DNA of 64,000 nucleotides from Hamadaea flava (GCF_024172085.1 NZ_JAMZDZ010000001.1:8246001-8310000), one strand, 5' to 3'. Positions 51,298-60,749 are shown, counted from the stretch's first letter. Notes: a model not told the origin generated them from the sequence alone. A program made the numbers and translations.

Positions 51298-52155
51298 CTA
51301 GCCCTTCACCGCACCCTGGAGCCCGCCGACGATCTGCCGTTCGGCGAGGCTGAAGAAGAGCAGCGCCGGCATCATCGCCAGCGACGTGAACGCGAGGATT
51401 CCGGCGGTGTCCTGGCTGTGCTCGGCCGAGAAGTTCTGTACGCCCAACGGCAGGGTGTGCAGCCCTTCGTTCTGGAGGACGAGCAGCGGCAGCAGGAAGG
51501 AGTTCCAGCTGGCCACGAAGGCGAGGACGGCGACGGTGACGAGCGCCGGCCGGGACAGCGGCAGCAGGATCCGCCAGAAGAAGCCGAGCCGGTCGGCGCC
51601 GTCGATCGAGGCGGCGTCTTCGAGTTCGGCGGGGAACGCGGCCAGGAAGGGGCGCAGGATCACGATGGTGATCGGCAGCTGGAAGGCCACCTGCGGGATG
51701 ATCACACCGAGATAGGTGTTGGCCAGGTCGAGGTCGCGTAGCAGCAGGTAGAGCGGCAGAATCCCGGCCGCCGCCGGGAACAGCAGCCCGACGGTGAAGT
51801 AGGTGTAGAGCGCCTCGCGCCCGCGAAACTGGTACCGCGAGAGCACGAAGGCCGCGCAGACTCCCATCACCACCACGCCGAGGGTGGTGCCGATGGCGAT
51901 GAGCGTGCTGTTGAACAGTTCCGACCAGAATTTCGACTGCGTGATGACGTTGGCGTAGGTGTGCCAGATCCACGGGTCCGGCAGCCCGGCCGGGTCGGCC
52001 GCCAATTGGCCGGTGGTGCGGAAGCCGCCGAGGATCACGTAGATCACCGGCGCGAACGACACCGCGGCGACCGCCAGAGCGAGCACGTAGGTGAGCGGAT
52101 TGCCCCAGGAGAACGGCCGTCGTTGGCGCGGCTGCGGCAGGGTGGTGGCGACCAT
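51298..52155 (-). CDS. Carbohydrate ABC transporter permease (MalG type)
   Basis: This 285-residue membrane protein has six spans. The EAA loop (LEDAASIDGADRLGFFWRI) and the C-terminal RQIVGGLQGAVKG tail are typical of CUT1 MalG-type permeases. The ATG at 52155 lies 8 bp past the preceding permease stop. Its partner is the MalF-type permease encoded just upstream. No ATPase gene is present, as in the first importer. Confidence 0.93.
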   Translation of the reverse strand: MVATTLPQPRQRRPFSWGNPLTYVLALAVAAVSFAPVIYVILGGFRTTGQLAADPAGLPDPWIWHTYANVITQSKFWSELFNSTLIAIGTTLGVVVMGVCAAFVLSRYQFRGREALYTYFTVGLLFPAAAGILPLYLLLRDLDLANTYLGVIIPQVAFQLPITIVILRPFLAAFPAELEDAASIDGADRLGFFWRILLPLSRPALVTVAVLAFVASWNSFLLPLLVLQNEGLHTLPLGVQNFSAEHSQDTAGILAFTSLAMMPALLFFSLAERQIVGGLQGAVKG

Positions 52156-52163
52156 CGACCGTC

Positions 52164-53162
52164 TCACCCCTTCCTGGTGGTCAGGGCGCCCTCGATGTCG
52201 CGCCGGAGCACGAATCGCTGGAACACCACGGCGGCGATGAACGAGATGACGAACAGGATCACCGCGACGGCGTTGCCGTAGCCCCATTCGCGCTGGTTGA
52301 AGCCGTGATCCACCATGTAGGTCGCCATGGTGTTGGACGCGCCGAGGGAGCGGACCGCCGGTGACGACGCGACCCAGATGACGTCGAAGACCTGCAGCGA
52401 GCCGATGATCGACAGGAACATCCAGATGCGGATCGTCGAGCCGAGCATGGGCAGGGTGACGTGCCGCTGCGTCTGCCACCAGCTCGCGCCGTCGATCGCC
52501 GCCGCCTCGGTCAGCTCCGGTGGGACGTTCGCCAGCCCGGCCAGGAACAGGATGAGGGCGAATCCGGTGTACTTCCAGGTCAGGATGAACAGCATCGTCC
52601 AGATGACCACGGACGGATCAGCCAGCCATCCGGTGACGAGATCGCCGAGGCCGAGGTTCTTCAGGAGGGAGTCCGCGGTGCCGTCCCGCAGCAGGATCAG
52701 CTGCCACATGATGCCGACGGTGACTTCGGAGAGCACGTACGGGACGAAGACGAGCAGCCGGAAGACCGACCGACCGCGGAAGTTCCGGTTGAGCAGCAGC
52801 GCGATGCCCAGCGCCAGCGGCCCCTGGATCGCCAGCGACCCGACGAGGATGATGGCGTTGTTGCGCAGCGCGTCGAGGAAGATCGGATCCTTGAACGCGC
52901 CGTACTCGCCGAAGTAGTTGTCGAGCCCTTTGAACTCGGTGGGCCAGCCGTAGCCGCTCCACCGGTAGAGGCTGTAGTAGACGGCGAACGCCATCGGTGC
53001 CAGCACGAACACCGTGAAGACGATCACCGCCGGCCCGGTGAGACCGATGATCTCGTACCACTTGCGGCGGTTCCGGGCAGCGCGGCTGGTCCCATCGGGA
53101 CGGGGCCTCGCCGGCCGCGCGTCAGCGCGACCGGCGAGGACCGGCGATCCGGTGGTCGTCAC
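52164..53162 (-). CDS. Carbohydrate ABC transporter permease (MalF type)
   Basis: This 332-residue membrane protein starts at GTG, which overlaps the binding-protein stop by four bases (GTGA). A basic, arginine-rich N-terminus precedes six or more spans. The EAA loop reads LTEAAAIDGASWWQTQRHV. Together with the MalG-type partner it forms the importer of the GH3 locus. Confidence 0.93.
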   Translation of the reverse strand: MTTTGSPVLAGRADARPARPRPDGTSRAARNRRKWYEIIGLTGPAVIVFTVFVLAPMAFAVYYSLYRWSGYGWPTEFKGLDNYFGEYGAFKDPIFLDALRNNAIILVGSLAIQGPLALGIALLLNRNFRGRSVFRLLVFVPYVLSEVTVGIMWQLILLRDGTADSLLKNLGLGDLVTGWLADPSVVIWTMLFILTWKYTGFALILFLAGLANVPPELTEAAAIDGASWWQTQRHVTLPMLGSTIRIWMFLSIIGSLQVFDVIWVASSPAVRSLGASNTMATYMVDHGFNQREWGYGNAVAVILFVISFIAAVVFQRFVLRRDIEGALTTRKG

Positions 53163-54466
53163 CGGGCTGTGGCCTTCTTCAACGCGTCGACGACACCCTG
53201 GGGCGTGCCCTTGTCCGCGAAGATGGCGATGATCGCGTCGTTCATCGCGGTGCCGGCCTTGGCGCCGAAGGCCGTGTCCAGCCAGAGTTGTACGCCCTCG
53301 GCCGACTGGGTGGCCTGCGCGATGGTCTGCATCACCGGGTCGCTCAGGCCGCTCTCGGCGCCCTTCGCGGTCGGGATGCCGGAGCCGGTGCCGGCGAAGC
53401 CCTTTTGCACATCGAGGCTCACGATGTACTTGAGGAACTCGACACACTCCGCCGGAGCCTTCTTCGAGCAGGAGAAGCCGTCGCCGCCGCCCATCATGGA
53501 CTTCTGGCTGCCGCCCGCGCCGGCGACCGCCGGGAACGGGAACCAGCCGAGGAACTTCGGCTCCTTCTGGTCCGGCGTGAGGGTCTGCATGGTGCCGCCG
53601 TTCCAGTGGCCCATCAGCTCCATCGCCGCCTTGCCGTTGGCGAGCAGCCCGGCCGAGCTCGTCGCGCCGACCTGACCCGAGGTGGCCAGGAAGTCCTTCT
53701 GGAACGGCGTGGTCGCCAGGAACGTCTTCAGGTCCTCGCCGGCCTTGAGGAAGCACGGGTCGTCGAACTTGCCGTCGCTGGACGCGGCCGACAGGGCGGT
53801 CGCGGCGCACTCCCGGACGGCCAGGTTGTACCACCAGTGCGCGGCCGGCCACTTGTCACCGGCGCCGACCGCGATCGGCGTGATGTTGGCGGCCTTGAGC
53901 TTGGTGACGGCCGCGTTCAGCTCGTCCAGCGTGGTGGGCGGGGCCGAGATGCCCGCCTTGGTGAAGAGGTCCTTGTTGTACCAGAATCCCTCGATGCCGA
54001 ACGAGAACGGCAGGCCGTACTGCTTGCCGTCGACCGACCAGATCTTGGTGGCCGCGCCGATGTTGCCGACTTCGGCCTTGGTCTCGGCGGTGATGTCCTT
54101 GAGATAGTCGGACTTCACCTGCTCGACCATCTCGCCGCCGCCCCAGGCCTGGAAGATCTCCGGCGGGCTGCTGCTGAGCAGCGCGGCCGGGATCCGGTTG
54201 CGCTGCAGTTCGTTGGTCTCGATCGCGGTGATCTTGATCGTTACGGTGGGGTGCAGCTTGTGGAAATCGTCGGCGACCTTCTGCCAGTACGTCTGCAACG
54301 GACCGGCTTGGTTCGCGTTGTGCCACCAGTTCAAGACCACGGGGTTCTTGTACAGCTCACCGCCGCCGGAGGGGGACTCGTCGTCGGCGCTGGAACACCC
54401 GCTGGCAGCCAGGCCCACCGTCGCGACCAGCGCGAAGATGACGCCCGAGCGGCGCTTGGTTCTCAT
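53159..54466 (-). CDS. Extracellular solute-binding lipoprotein, family 1
   Basis: This 435-residue lipoprotein has a lipobox LAASGC at about residues 19-24. The body is a family 1 sugar-binding protein with LNWWHNANQAGPLQTYWQKVADDFHK at the start and YNKDLFTKAGISAPPTTLDEL near the hinge. GGGAGA precedes the ATG. It heads the importer operon that ends in the GH3 gene and resembles xylobiose/cellobiose binders of actinobacteria. The specificity is inferred. Confidence 0.92.
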   Translation of the reverse strand: MRTKRRSGVIFALVATVGLAASGCSSADDESPSGGGELYKNPVVLNWWHNANQAGPLQTYWQKVADDFHKLHPTVTIKITAIETNELQRNRIPAALLSSSPPEIFQAWGGGEMVEQVKSDYLKDITAETKAEVGNIGAATKIWSVDGKQYGLPFSFGIEGFWYNKDLFTKAGISAPPTTLDELNAAVTKLKAANITPIAVGAGDKWPAAHWWYNLAVRECAATALSAASSDGKFDDPCFLKAGEDLKTFLATTPFQKDFLATSGQVGATSSAGLLANGKAAMELMGHWNGGTMQTLTPDQKEPKFLGWFPFPAVAGAGGSQKSMMGGGDGFSCSKKAPAECVEFLKYIVSLDVQKGFAGTGSGIPTAKGAESGLSDPVMQTIAQATQSAEGVQLWLDTAFGAKAGTAMNDAIIAIFADKGTPQGVVDALKKATAR

Positions 54467-54546
54467 GGGATCTCCCTAAAGGTCGTCCTGAGGCGCTCAT
54501 GTGGGCAAGAGTTTTACAGTCCCGTAACGGACTGTCAATCGATGTC

Positions 54547-54558
54547 GATAACGTTTTC
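54547..54558. promoter_or_regulatory. Probable LacI operator between importer and lacI genes
   Basis: GATAACGTTTTC has the AACGTT core and one mismatched base pair in an otherwise symmetrical site. It lies 81 bp upstream of the binding-protein start and 20 bp before the divergent lacI start. Confidence 0.55.
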
Positions 54559-54577
54559 TCAACGGGCGCGGCCAACT

Positions 54578-55591
54578 ATGATCCCTTGCGTGGAGATCCG
54601 CCAGCGCGTGAAGATGTCGGACGTCGCCCGAACGGCCGGCGTCTCGGTGGCAACCGTCTCGAAGGTCGTCAACGGACGCTGGGGCGTCTCGCAGTCGACC
54701 GTCGACCGGGTGCAGCAGGTCATCGAGATGCTGGGCTACGAGGCGAGCCTCGGTGCGCAAAGCCTGCGCAGCCATCGCACCCACGTCCTGGGCATCCTGG
54801 TGGCGGAGTTCGAACCGTTCTCCACCGAGCTGCTCAAGGGCGCGTCGGCCGCGGCCGACCAGACCGACTACGAGCTGCTGGCGTACGCCGCCGGGACGCG
54901 CGGGTCGAAGGTCGGCTGGGAACGGCGATCGCTCGCCCGGCTGTCCGGGACGCTCATCGACGGCGCCATCCTGGTCACGCCCACCGTCCTGGAAGCCAAG
55001 CAGGGCGTGCACGTCGTGGCCATCGACCCGCACACGGGGCCGTCCGGCATGCCGACGATCGACTCCGACAACTTCGCCGGAGCCCAGCTCGCGACCAACT
55101 ACCTGCTCGACCTCGGCCACCGCCGGATCGGCTTCATCGGCGGCCGGCCCGATCTCGAATCCGCCCGGCTGCGGGAGGTCGGCTTCCGGCAAGCGATGGC
55201 GGCCGCCGGGGTCACTGTGGACGAGACGCTGGTCCGCGTCGGCGGCTACCGGACCGAGACGGCCGAAGGCCCCGCCCGGGAGCTGCTCAGCCAGGCGAAC
55301 CGGCCGACGGCGGTGTTCGCCGCGAACGACCTGTCCGCGATCGCCACGGTGACCGCGGCCAACAGCCTCGGCCTGTCCGTCCCGGATGACCTGTCGGTCA
55401 TCGGGTTCGACAACGTGCCCGAGTCCGCGATGGCCTCACCGCCGCTGACCACCATCAAGCAGCCGCTCCAGCAGATGGGGGCCGAGGCGTTGCGCCTGCT
55501 CGTGGACCTGATCGCGGGCGTCGAGCGCGACATTCACGTCCGGCTGCCCACCGAGCTGGTGGTCCGGGCGAGCTGCCGGCCGCTGGTCTGA
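54578..55591 (+). CDS. LacI-family regulator of the GH3/importer operon
   Basis: The 337-residue protein has the LacI HTH (MSDVARTAGVSVATVSKVVNGR) and hinge (YEASLGAQSLRSHRTHVLG), then an effector domain ending PPLTTIKQPLQQMGAEALRLL. The start is uncertain: ATG at 54578, GTG at 54590 and ATG just before SDVA are all possible, and none has a good ribosome site. It is divergent from the importer operon, which it probably represses. Confidence 0.92.
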   Translation: MIPCVEIRQRVKMSDVARTAGVSVATVSKVVNGRWGVSQSTVDRVQQVIEMLGYEASLGAQSLRSHRTHVLGILVAEFEPFSTELLKGASAAADQTDYELLAYAAGTRGSKVGWERRSLARLSGTLIDGAILVTPTVLEAKQGVHVVAIDPHTGPSGMPTIDSDNFAGAQLATNYLLDLGHRRIGFIGGRPDLESARLREVGFRQAMAAAGVTVDETLVRVGGYRTETAEGPARELLSQANRPTAVFAANDLSAIATVTAANSLGLSVPDDLSVIGFDNVPESAMASPPLTTIKQPLQQMGAEALRLLVDLIAGVERDIHVRLPTELVVRASCRPLV

Positions 55592-55678
55592 CGCGCTCGA
55601 TCGCCACGAGAATCCGGCGAACGAGCGCGTGGCGGCCTGCCGCGTGGTACGCAGACCTCAGTACACGAGGAGGATGCG

Positions 55679-56059
55679 ATGTCTGGATGGACGGCCGAAG
55701 AGCTGGACCGGATCGACCACACCGACGAGTTGGAGCTGGCGTCCCAGCGGAGGGACGGAACGCTGCGGGACCCGGTGACGATGTGGGTCGTCCGGGACGG
55801 CGACGATCTCTACGTGCGCTCGATGCACGGCCGCGCCGGGAAATGGTTCCGGGGCACGCAGGTCCGCGACGCCGGGCACATCCGCTCCGGCGGCGTCGAC
55901 CGGGACGTCTCGTTCGTCGTGGACGACGGCAAGGCGCTCAACGACCGCATCGACAAGGCGTACACGTCGAAATATGGCCGGTATGGCGCGAACATCGTGG
56001 GGGGCGTGGTGAATCCGGACTCGCGGGCCGCGACCATCCGCCTGGTGCCTACGGCCTGA
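55679..56059 (+). CDS. DUF2255-family protein
   Basis: This 126-residue soluble protein starts at ATG after GAGGAGG. It begins WTAEELDRIDHTDELELASQRRDGTLRDPVTMWVVRDGDDLYVRS, followed by GRAGKWFRG and YGRYGANIVGGVV, the pattern of DUF2255 proteins. They have a split-barrel flavin-like fold (inference). It overlaps the convergent TetR gene by 11 bases. Confidence 0.88.
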   Translation: MSGWTAEELDRIDHTDELELASQRRDGTLRDPVTMWVVRDGDDLYVRSMHGRAGKWFRGTQVRDAGHIRSGGVDRDVSFVVDDGKALNDRIDKAYTSKYGRYGANIVGGVVNPDSRAATIRLVPTA

Positions 56060-56636
56060 GCGACTCCAGCCAGCGGTTCAGCCGCGCGCCCTCGCGGGTC
56101 ATGACCTCCGGGTCACGCAACGCGTTGGCCATCACGCTCATGCCCTGGTACGCCGAGACGAGGGTGAGCGCGTGGTCGGCCGCGTCGGGCACGCGCGCCT
56201 CGATGAGCTGCCTCTCGCACCAATCGAGTGACAGCCGCATCACCCGCCCGGCTTCGGCGTCGAGGTCGCCGTCGTCGCGCTTGCCGACGTCGGTGGCCAG
56301 TGAGCCGGTCGGGCAGCCGTAGCGGGCCGCGACGTCGCGCTGGCCGACCCAGGCGTCGACCAGCCCGTGGAGGCGGTCGATCGGATCGGGGCCCTGCTCC
56401 AGGACGGCGGTCAGCTCGGCGAGCGACTGCGCCTGCTCGGCCAGGGCCGCGTGGACCAGGTCGTCCTTGGTCTTGAAGTAGTAGTAGACGTTCCCCACCG
56501 GCACGTCGGCGGCCCGGGCGATGTCGGCGATCGTGGTGCGCTCGACCCCGCGCTGGTGCAGCACCTGCGCGGCAGCGGCGGACAAGCGGCGGCGTTTAGC
56601 AGACGATCGCGCCTGCGGCAGTTCTGAGTTAGCCAT
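56049..56636 (-). CDS. TetR-family repressor
   Basis: This 195-residue protein has a TetR HTH (TTIADIARAADVPVGNVYYYFKTKDDLV) and a TetR_C_6-like domain. The ATG at 56636 is preferred to the upstream one at 56699, because an AAGTGAG lies just before it and the extra 21 residues do not look like family sequence. It is divergent from an NmrA-like gene, and palindromes with the same half-sites lie at both starts. Confidence 0.9.
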   Translation of the reverse strand: MANSELPQARSSAKRRRLSAAAAQVLHQRGVERTTIADIARAADVPVGNVYYYFKTKDDLVHAALAEQAQSLAELTAVLEQGPDPIDRLHGLVDAWVGQRDVAARYGCPTGSLATDVGKRDDGDLDAEAGRVMRLSLDWCERQLIEARVPDAADHALTLVSAYQGMSVMANALRDPEVMTREGARLNRWLESLRP

Positions 56637-56706
56637 CTCACTTATCGTATCGCGCCGCCCGGCGGCGTTGATAGCGTCACCCTCAAGTGAGTCAGCCAAC
56701 TAACTT
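56627..56706. promoter_or_regulatory. Two TetR operators in the divergent spacer
   Basis: AAGTGAGT-CAGCCA-ACTAACTT (56685-56706) has one mismatched pair. A related site, AGTTAG-CCAT-CTCACT (56627-56642), covers the TetR start codon. Shared half-sites AGTGAG/AGTTAG point to autoregulation plus control of the NmrA-like gene. Confidence 0.65.
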
Positions 56707-56717
56707 AGGAGCACGCC

Positions 56718-57539
56718 ATGATCGTCATCACCGGAGCCACCGGCAACGTCGGCCGCACCCTCGTCCGCCTGGTCTCCTCGTCCGGCCATGCCGTCACCGC
56801 CGTTTCGCGCGGCATCGAGCCTTCCGAAGTGCCGGCGGGCGTACGCGCGGTGGCGGCCGACCTGGCCGACCCGGCGAGCCTGCGGCCCGCCCTCGACGGC
56901 GCGGACGCACTGTTCCTCCTGGTCGCGGGGGACGATCCGGACGGCATCGTCGCCGAGGCCCGTGCGGCGGGCGTACACCGGATCGTGCTGCTCTCGTCGC
57001 AGGGCGCGGGCACCCGGCCGGACGCGTACGCCCACGCGGCGCGCTTCGAGGACGCGGTGACCGGATCGGGGCTCGACTGGACCGTCCTGCGTTCGGGCGG
57101 GCTCGCGTCCAACGCGTACGCCTGGGTGCAGCCGATCAAGACGGCCCGGGTCGCTCCCTCCCCGTTCGGCGACGTCGGCCTGCCCTTCATCGACCCGGAC
57201 GACGTCGCCGCGACCGCTGCGGCCGTGCTGACCTCGGACGCACACAAAGGACAGACCTATGTGCTGACCGGACCGGCACTCACCACGCCCCGCCAACGGG
57301 CCGCTGCCATCGAGGCCGCGCTCGGCGAGCCGATCCGGTTCGTCGAACAGGCCCGCGACGAGGCGTACGCGCAGATGACGCAGTTCATGCCCGCGCCGGT
57401 GGCCGAAGGCACACTCGCCATCCTCGGTACGCCGACCGCCGAGGAGCAGCAGATCAGTCCCGACGTGGAGCGCATCCTCGGCCGCCCCGGTACGCCGTTC
57501 GCCGAATGGGCGCGCCGCAACGCACCGGCGTTCCGCTGA
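56718..57539 (+). CDS. NmrA-like NAD(P)-binding protein
   Basis: This 273-residue atypical SDR starts ITGATGNVGRTLVRLV, the extended Rossmann GxxGxxG motif. It continues with WTVLRSGGLASNAYAW and a [13 protein letters not shown] segment typical of NmrA/SDR_a5 proteins (quinone oxidoreductase-like QorB relatives). AGGAGCACGCC precedes the ATG. It lies divergent from TetR and is likely its target. The substrate is unknown. Confidence 0.9.
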   Translation: MIVITGATGNVGRTLVRLVSSSGHAVTAVSRGIEPSEVPAGVRAVAADLADPASLRPALDGADALFLLVAGDDPDGIVAEARAAGVHRIVLLSSQGAGTRPDAYAHAARFEDAVTGSGLDWTVLRSGGLASNAYAWVQPIKTARVAPSPFGDVGLPFIDPDDVAATAAAVLTSDAHKGQTYVLTGPALTTPRQRAAAIEAALGEPIRFVEQARDEAYAQMTQFMPAPVAEGTLAILGTPTAEEQQISPDVERILGRPGTPFAEWARRNAPAFR

Positions 57540-57558
57540 AGTTGCTGCGGTCCTGCCG

Positions 57559-57619
57559 TGATCAGGGTCATTTCCATGTCGCTATGGCGCGCTTGGCGAC
57601 GCGAAAATGACCCTGATCA
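57559..57619. terminator. GATCA-family inverted repeat between convergent genes
   Basis: Perfect 15-base arms TGATCAGGGTCATTT and AAATGACCCTGATCA, with a 31-base loop. The right arm contains the stop codon of the WYL gene. It serves both converging genes. Confidence 0.75.
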
Positions 57620-58588
57620 TGAGGTTGCGCGCGGCTGCATCTGCTGGGCGGCGCGAAGGAAGCGGGTGCCCCAGTCGCGCAGATGGTCGGCGAACTCGGG
57701 CGGGCCGAGAATGTCGAAGTCCGCACCGACGTTGCCCAGTGCCTGGGTCGGCCAGTCGAGGCTGGTGGAGACCATGGTGAGGCGGCAGTGCCCGGCATTG
57801 ACGGGCTCGATCGTGCCCCACTGGCCGACGATGCGGCGTACGTGGTCGGCGGAGGCGTGGACGTAGGCGGTGACGGTGTGCGGGGCCGGCGCGCCGGAGG
57901 CGGCGCGGACGAAGGCGGCTGGGTCGTCGGCGGGCAGCGGACGGGGGCGGAATCGGGCGCCGGTGCGATGAGGCTCGGCGAGCCGGTCGAGGCGGAAGCT
58001 GCGCCAGTCGTGGCGGGTCAGGTCGTAGGCGACCAGGTACCAGCGGCCGCCCAGGGCAACGACGCGATGGGGTTCGACCTCGCGGTCGGTGTCGGGCCCG
58101 CCTCGGGCGGTGTACCGGAAACGCAGTCGCTCCTCGTCCCGGCATGCCTGCGCGATGAGCGTCAGCACCTCGGCCGGCACGACCGGTCCGGACGAGCTGG
58201 GGGAGACCGTCATCGCACGCAGCGCGTTCACCCGCGTACGCAGTCGGGGCGGCAGCACTTGCACCACTTTGGTCAGCGCGCGTACGGCCGCCTCCTCGAT
58301 GCCGGCGATCCCGCTCTGGGCGGCGTCGCCCATGCCGACTGCTAGGGCCACCGCTTCCTCGTCGTCGAGCAGCAGCGGCGGCAGGACCGCGCCGGGCGCG
58401 AGCTGGTAACCCCCGTCGGTGCCACGCGACGCCTGCACCGGGTAGCCGAGGTCGCGGAGCCGGTCGACGTCGCGGCGCAGGGTGCGCTCCGAGATGCCGA
58501 GGCGATCGGCCAGCTCGACGCCGGCCCAGTGGCGATGGGTCTGCAACAACGAGAGCAGGCGAAGCGTACGGGAGCTGGTGTTGGCCAT
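57617..58588 (-). CDS. YafY-type WYL-domain transcriptional regulator
   Basis: This 323-residue protein has an N-terminal HTH_11 winged helix (LADRLGISERTLRRDVDRLRDLGYPV) and a WYL domain (FRYTARGGPDTDREVEPHRVVALGGRWYLVAYDL). A WCX-like C-terminal domain follows. It is divergent from a zinc-independent oxidoreductase gene, and an inverted repeat lies in the spacer. The WYL ligand is unknown; family members often respond to nucleic acid or redox signals. Confidence 0.93.
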   Translation of the reverse strand: MANTSSRTLRLLSLLQTHRHWAGVELADRLGISERTLRRDVDRLRDLGYPVQASRGTDGGYQLAPGAVLPPLLLDDEEAVALAVGMGDAAQSGIAGIEEAAVRALTKVVQVLPPRLRTRVNALRAMTVSPSSSGPVVPAEVLTLIAQACRDEERLRFRYTARGGPDTDREVEPHRVVALGGRWYLVAYDLTRHDWRSFRLDRLAEPHRTGARFRPRPLPADDPAAFVRAASGAPAPHTVTAYVHASADHVRRIVGQWGTIEPVNAGHCRLTMVSTSLDWPTQALGNVGADFDILGPPEFADHLRDWGTRFLRAAQQMQPRATS

Positions 58589-58606
58589 GTCGCGATCTTG
58601 CCACGA

Positions 58607-58631
58607 CTTCCGGTCAAAAACTGGCCGGAAG
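58607..58631. promoter_or_regulatory. Probable WYL regulator operator
   Basis: CTTCCGG, 11-base spacer, CCGGAAG: a perfect inverted repeat with a 7-base half-site in the 62-bp divergent spacer between the WYL and oxidoreductase genes. Confidence 0.6.
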
Positions 58632-58650
58632 CCCGCTTAGGCTCGACAGC

Positions 58651-59640
58651 ATGATCACTCGTGAGATTCAGCTGACCGCCCAGATCACCGGCTACCCCCA
58701 GCGCGGGGACTTCACGGTCGTGGAGACCGAACTCGGCGACGCCGAAGTCGTCGTGCGTACCGACTATCTCGGTCTGGCCGCTACCTACCTGGAACTCATG
58801 CGAGCCGACTGCCACCTGCCGATCCCGGGTTGGCAGCCCGGTCAGCGCGTCGGCGTGACCGCCATCGGCACCGTGCTGCGGTCGGACAGCTCGGCGCTGC
58901 AGCCCGGTGACCTGGTCCAGTCGATGAGCGGCTGGAGTACGCACTCGGCCGGCCCGGCCGCGTCCTACGTCAAGCTGGACCGGGACGCGTACGCCGAGCC
59001 GAGTTTCCACCTCGCCCAGGGCCCGACGGCCTACTACGGAATCGCGGACGTGGCCAAGGTCGGCCCGGACGACGTCGTGTTCGTCTCCGGCGCCGCCGGC
59101 GGCGTCGGCTCCCTCGCGGGCCAGATCGCGCGCAACCTCGGCGCGGCCAAGGTGATCGGGAGCGCCGGCAGCCGGTCCAAGGTCGACTATCTGGTGAGCG
59201 AGCTGGGCTTCGACGCCGCCTTCGACTACCACGAGGACCCGGTCGCGGCGCTACGGGAACTGGCTCCCGAAGGCATCACGGTCTTCTTCGACACCGTCGG
59301 CGGCGCGCTCTACGACGCGGCGTTGGAGGTCGCCCGCCCCGGTGCGCGGTTCGCGTTGTGCGGCTCGTTGTCCACGCAGCTGGGCGATGCGGCTGAGCGT
59401 TTTCCGGAGCCCGACCGCGCTGCCGCGCTGGCGAAGGAAATCGAGCTGATGCCCTTCTCCTGCTACCACACGCCGGATCAGATCGCGGCCTGGCACACCC
59501 ACTTCCGCAGCTGGCTCGACCAGGGCTCCTTCACCTACCCGCAGACCACCGTGGAGGCAGACATCGACGGAGTGCCCGACGCGTTCCTGGCCCTGCTGCG
59601 CGGCGAATACCGCGGCAACGTCTCGGTACGCCTGCCATGA
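58651..59640 (+). CDS. MDR-family NADP-dependent oxidoreductase
   Basis: This 329-residue protein matches the zinc-independent medium-chain oxidoreductases of the leukotriene B4 dehydrogenase/prostaglandin reductase type. It carries the cofactor motif SGAAGGVGSLAGQIA and a central FFDTVGGALYDAALEVARPGARFALCG. It probably reduces an activated carbon-carbon double bond with NADPH. Its start may be leaderless: TAGGCT lies 7 nt before ATG. It is coupled by ATGA to the next gene. Confidence 0.9.
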   Translation: MITREIQLTAQITGYPQRGDFTVVETELGDAEVVVRTDYLGLAATYLELMRADCHLPIPGWQPGQRVGVTAIGTVLRSDSSALQPGDLVQSMSGWSTHSAGPAASYVKLDRDAYAEPSFHLAQGPTAYYGIADVAKVGPDDVVFVSGAAGGVGSLAGQIARNLGAAKVIGSAGSRSKVDYLVSELGFDAAFDYHEDPVAALRELAPEGITVFFDTVGGALYDAALEVARPGARFALCGSLSTQLGDAAERFPEPDRAAALAKEIELMPFSCYHTPDQIAAWHTHFRSWLDQGSFTYPQTTVEADIDGVPDAFLALLRGEYRGNVSVRLP

Positions 59641-60692
59641 CGCAGCTGTCCCACCGCGCTCTGAATCGGGCGTTGCTGCATCGCCAGCACCTGCTGGACC
59701 GTACCGGTCAGCCTGCGCTCGACGTGATCCGGCGACTGGTCGCGCTCCAGGCCCAGGAATCGAACTGGCCCTACGTCGGCCTGTGGAGCCGGATCGACGG
59801 GTTCGTCCCGGCCGATCTGACCACGCTGCTGGCCGACCGGCAGGTGGTCCGATCGGGCCTGTTGCGCAGCACCCAGCACCTCGCCGCAGCCGACGACTTC
59901 CGTCGGCTGCGGCCCCTCGTGCAACCGGTGCTCGACCGCACTGCCGGCTCGGCCTACTTCCGGCGTAATCGGAACGGCCTGACCACCGACGTCCTGGTGA
60001 CCGACGGACATGCCCTGATAGGCACCGGGACCGTCGCGCGTCGAGAACTCGCCCGGCAGCTCGCGACCCGGCACCCCGGCTGCGACGGCCGGATCCTGGC
60101 CGGCGAATACGAGCTTCGCGTACCGCTGGTCCACGATCTGGCGACCGCGGCCTGGGGCAGCTGGGCCAGCCGGACCTCCATCGCCGTGACGGCCTTCCCA
60201 ACCGGTGACGCCCTGCCGATGCCAGAGCTGATCCGGCGTTACCTGGCCGCCTTCGGCCCGGCGACCGCCGCCGACGTCCAAGCCTGGAGCGGGCTGACCC
60301 GGCTGGGCGAGGCCATCGCGGGGATGGCCGACCTGCGCCGGCACACCGGACCCGACGGTCAGACCCTGTACGACCTGGCCGACGCCGAGCTGCCGGACGC
60401 GGACACGCCTGCACCGGTGCGGCTCCTGCCCGCGTACGACAACCTGTTGCTCGGCCATGCCGACCGGACCCGGGTCATCAGCGACGCCGATCGCCGGCAT
60501 GTCATGCCAGGGCAGGCCCGAGTACGCCCGACCGTCCTAGCCGACGGCTTCGTCTGCGGAACCTGGGCCTTCACCGATGGAGCCATCCGGCTCGACCTCT
60601 TCCGGCCGCTCACCGCATCCGAACGGCATGCCCTCGACGAGGAGATCGAGGGGCTGCTGTCCTTTCTGACCCGAGCCGACGCCATCGCCTGA
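59637..60692 (+). CDS. HTH_42/AlkZ-like winged-helix DNA-binding protein
   Basis: This 351-residue protein matches the DUF1006/winged-helix family that includes the crosslink DNA glycosylase AlkZ (YcaQ). The visible marker is a QxQ motif in LVALQAQESNWPYVGLWSR, the feature used for catalysis in AlkZ, together with LPAYDNLLLGHADR and the HTH-like repeats. A DNA repair role is possible; other branches are uncharacterised. Its ATG overlaps the upstream stop by four bases. Confidence 0.85.
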   Translation: MTQLSHRALNRALLHRQHLLDRTGQPALDVIRRLVALQAQESNWPYVGLWSRIDGFVPADLTTLLADRQVVRSGLLRSTQHLAAADDFRRLRPLVQPVLDRTAGSAYFRRNRNGLTTDVLVTDGHALIGTGTVARRELARQLATRHPGCDGRILAGEYELRVPLVHDLATAAWGSWASRTSIAVTAFPTGDALPMPELIRRYLAAFGPATAADVQAWSGLTRLGEAIAGMADLRRHTGPDGQTLYDLADAELPDADTPAPVRLLPAYDNLLLGHADRTRVISDADRRHVMPGQARVRPTVLADGFVCGTWAFTDGAIRLDLFRPLTASERHALDEEIEGLLSFLTRADAIA

Positions 60693-60719
60693 TGCGAGCC
60701 TCTCGTCCGCCGATATCGG

Positions 60720-60749
60720 TTGCCGGGCACTGTTTCGGGCGCCTATCTT
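60720..60749 (+). promoter_or_regulatory. Promoter for a leaderless exonuclease transcript
   Basis: TTGCCG (60720-60725), an 18-base spacer and TATCTT (60744-60749) are followed by 8 bases and then the GTG. The spacing places the first transcribed base at or next to the start codon, a common arrangement in actinobacteria. Confidence 0.5.

Noticed and set aside
48948-51353. 801-codon plus-strand open frame
   Set aside because: It mirrors the GH3 gene and has no family signal.
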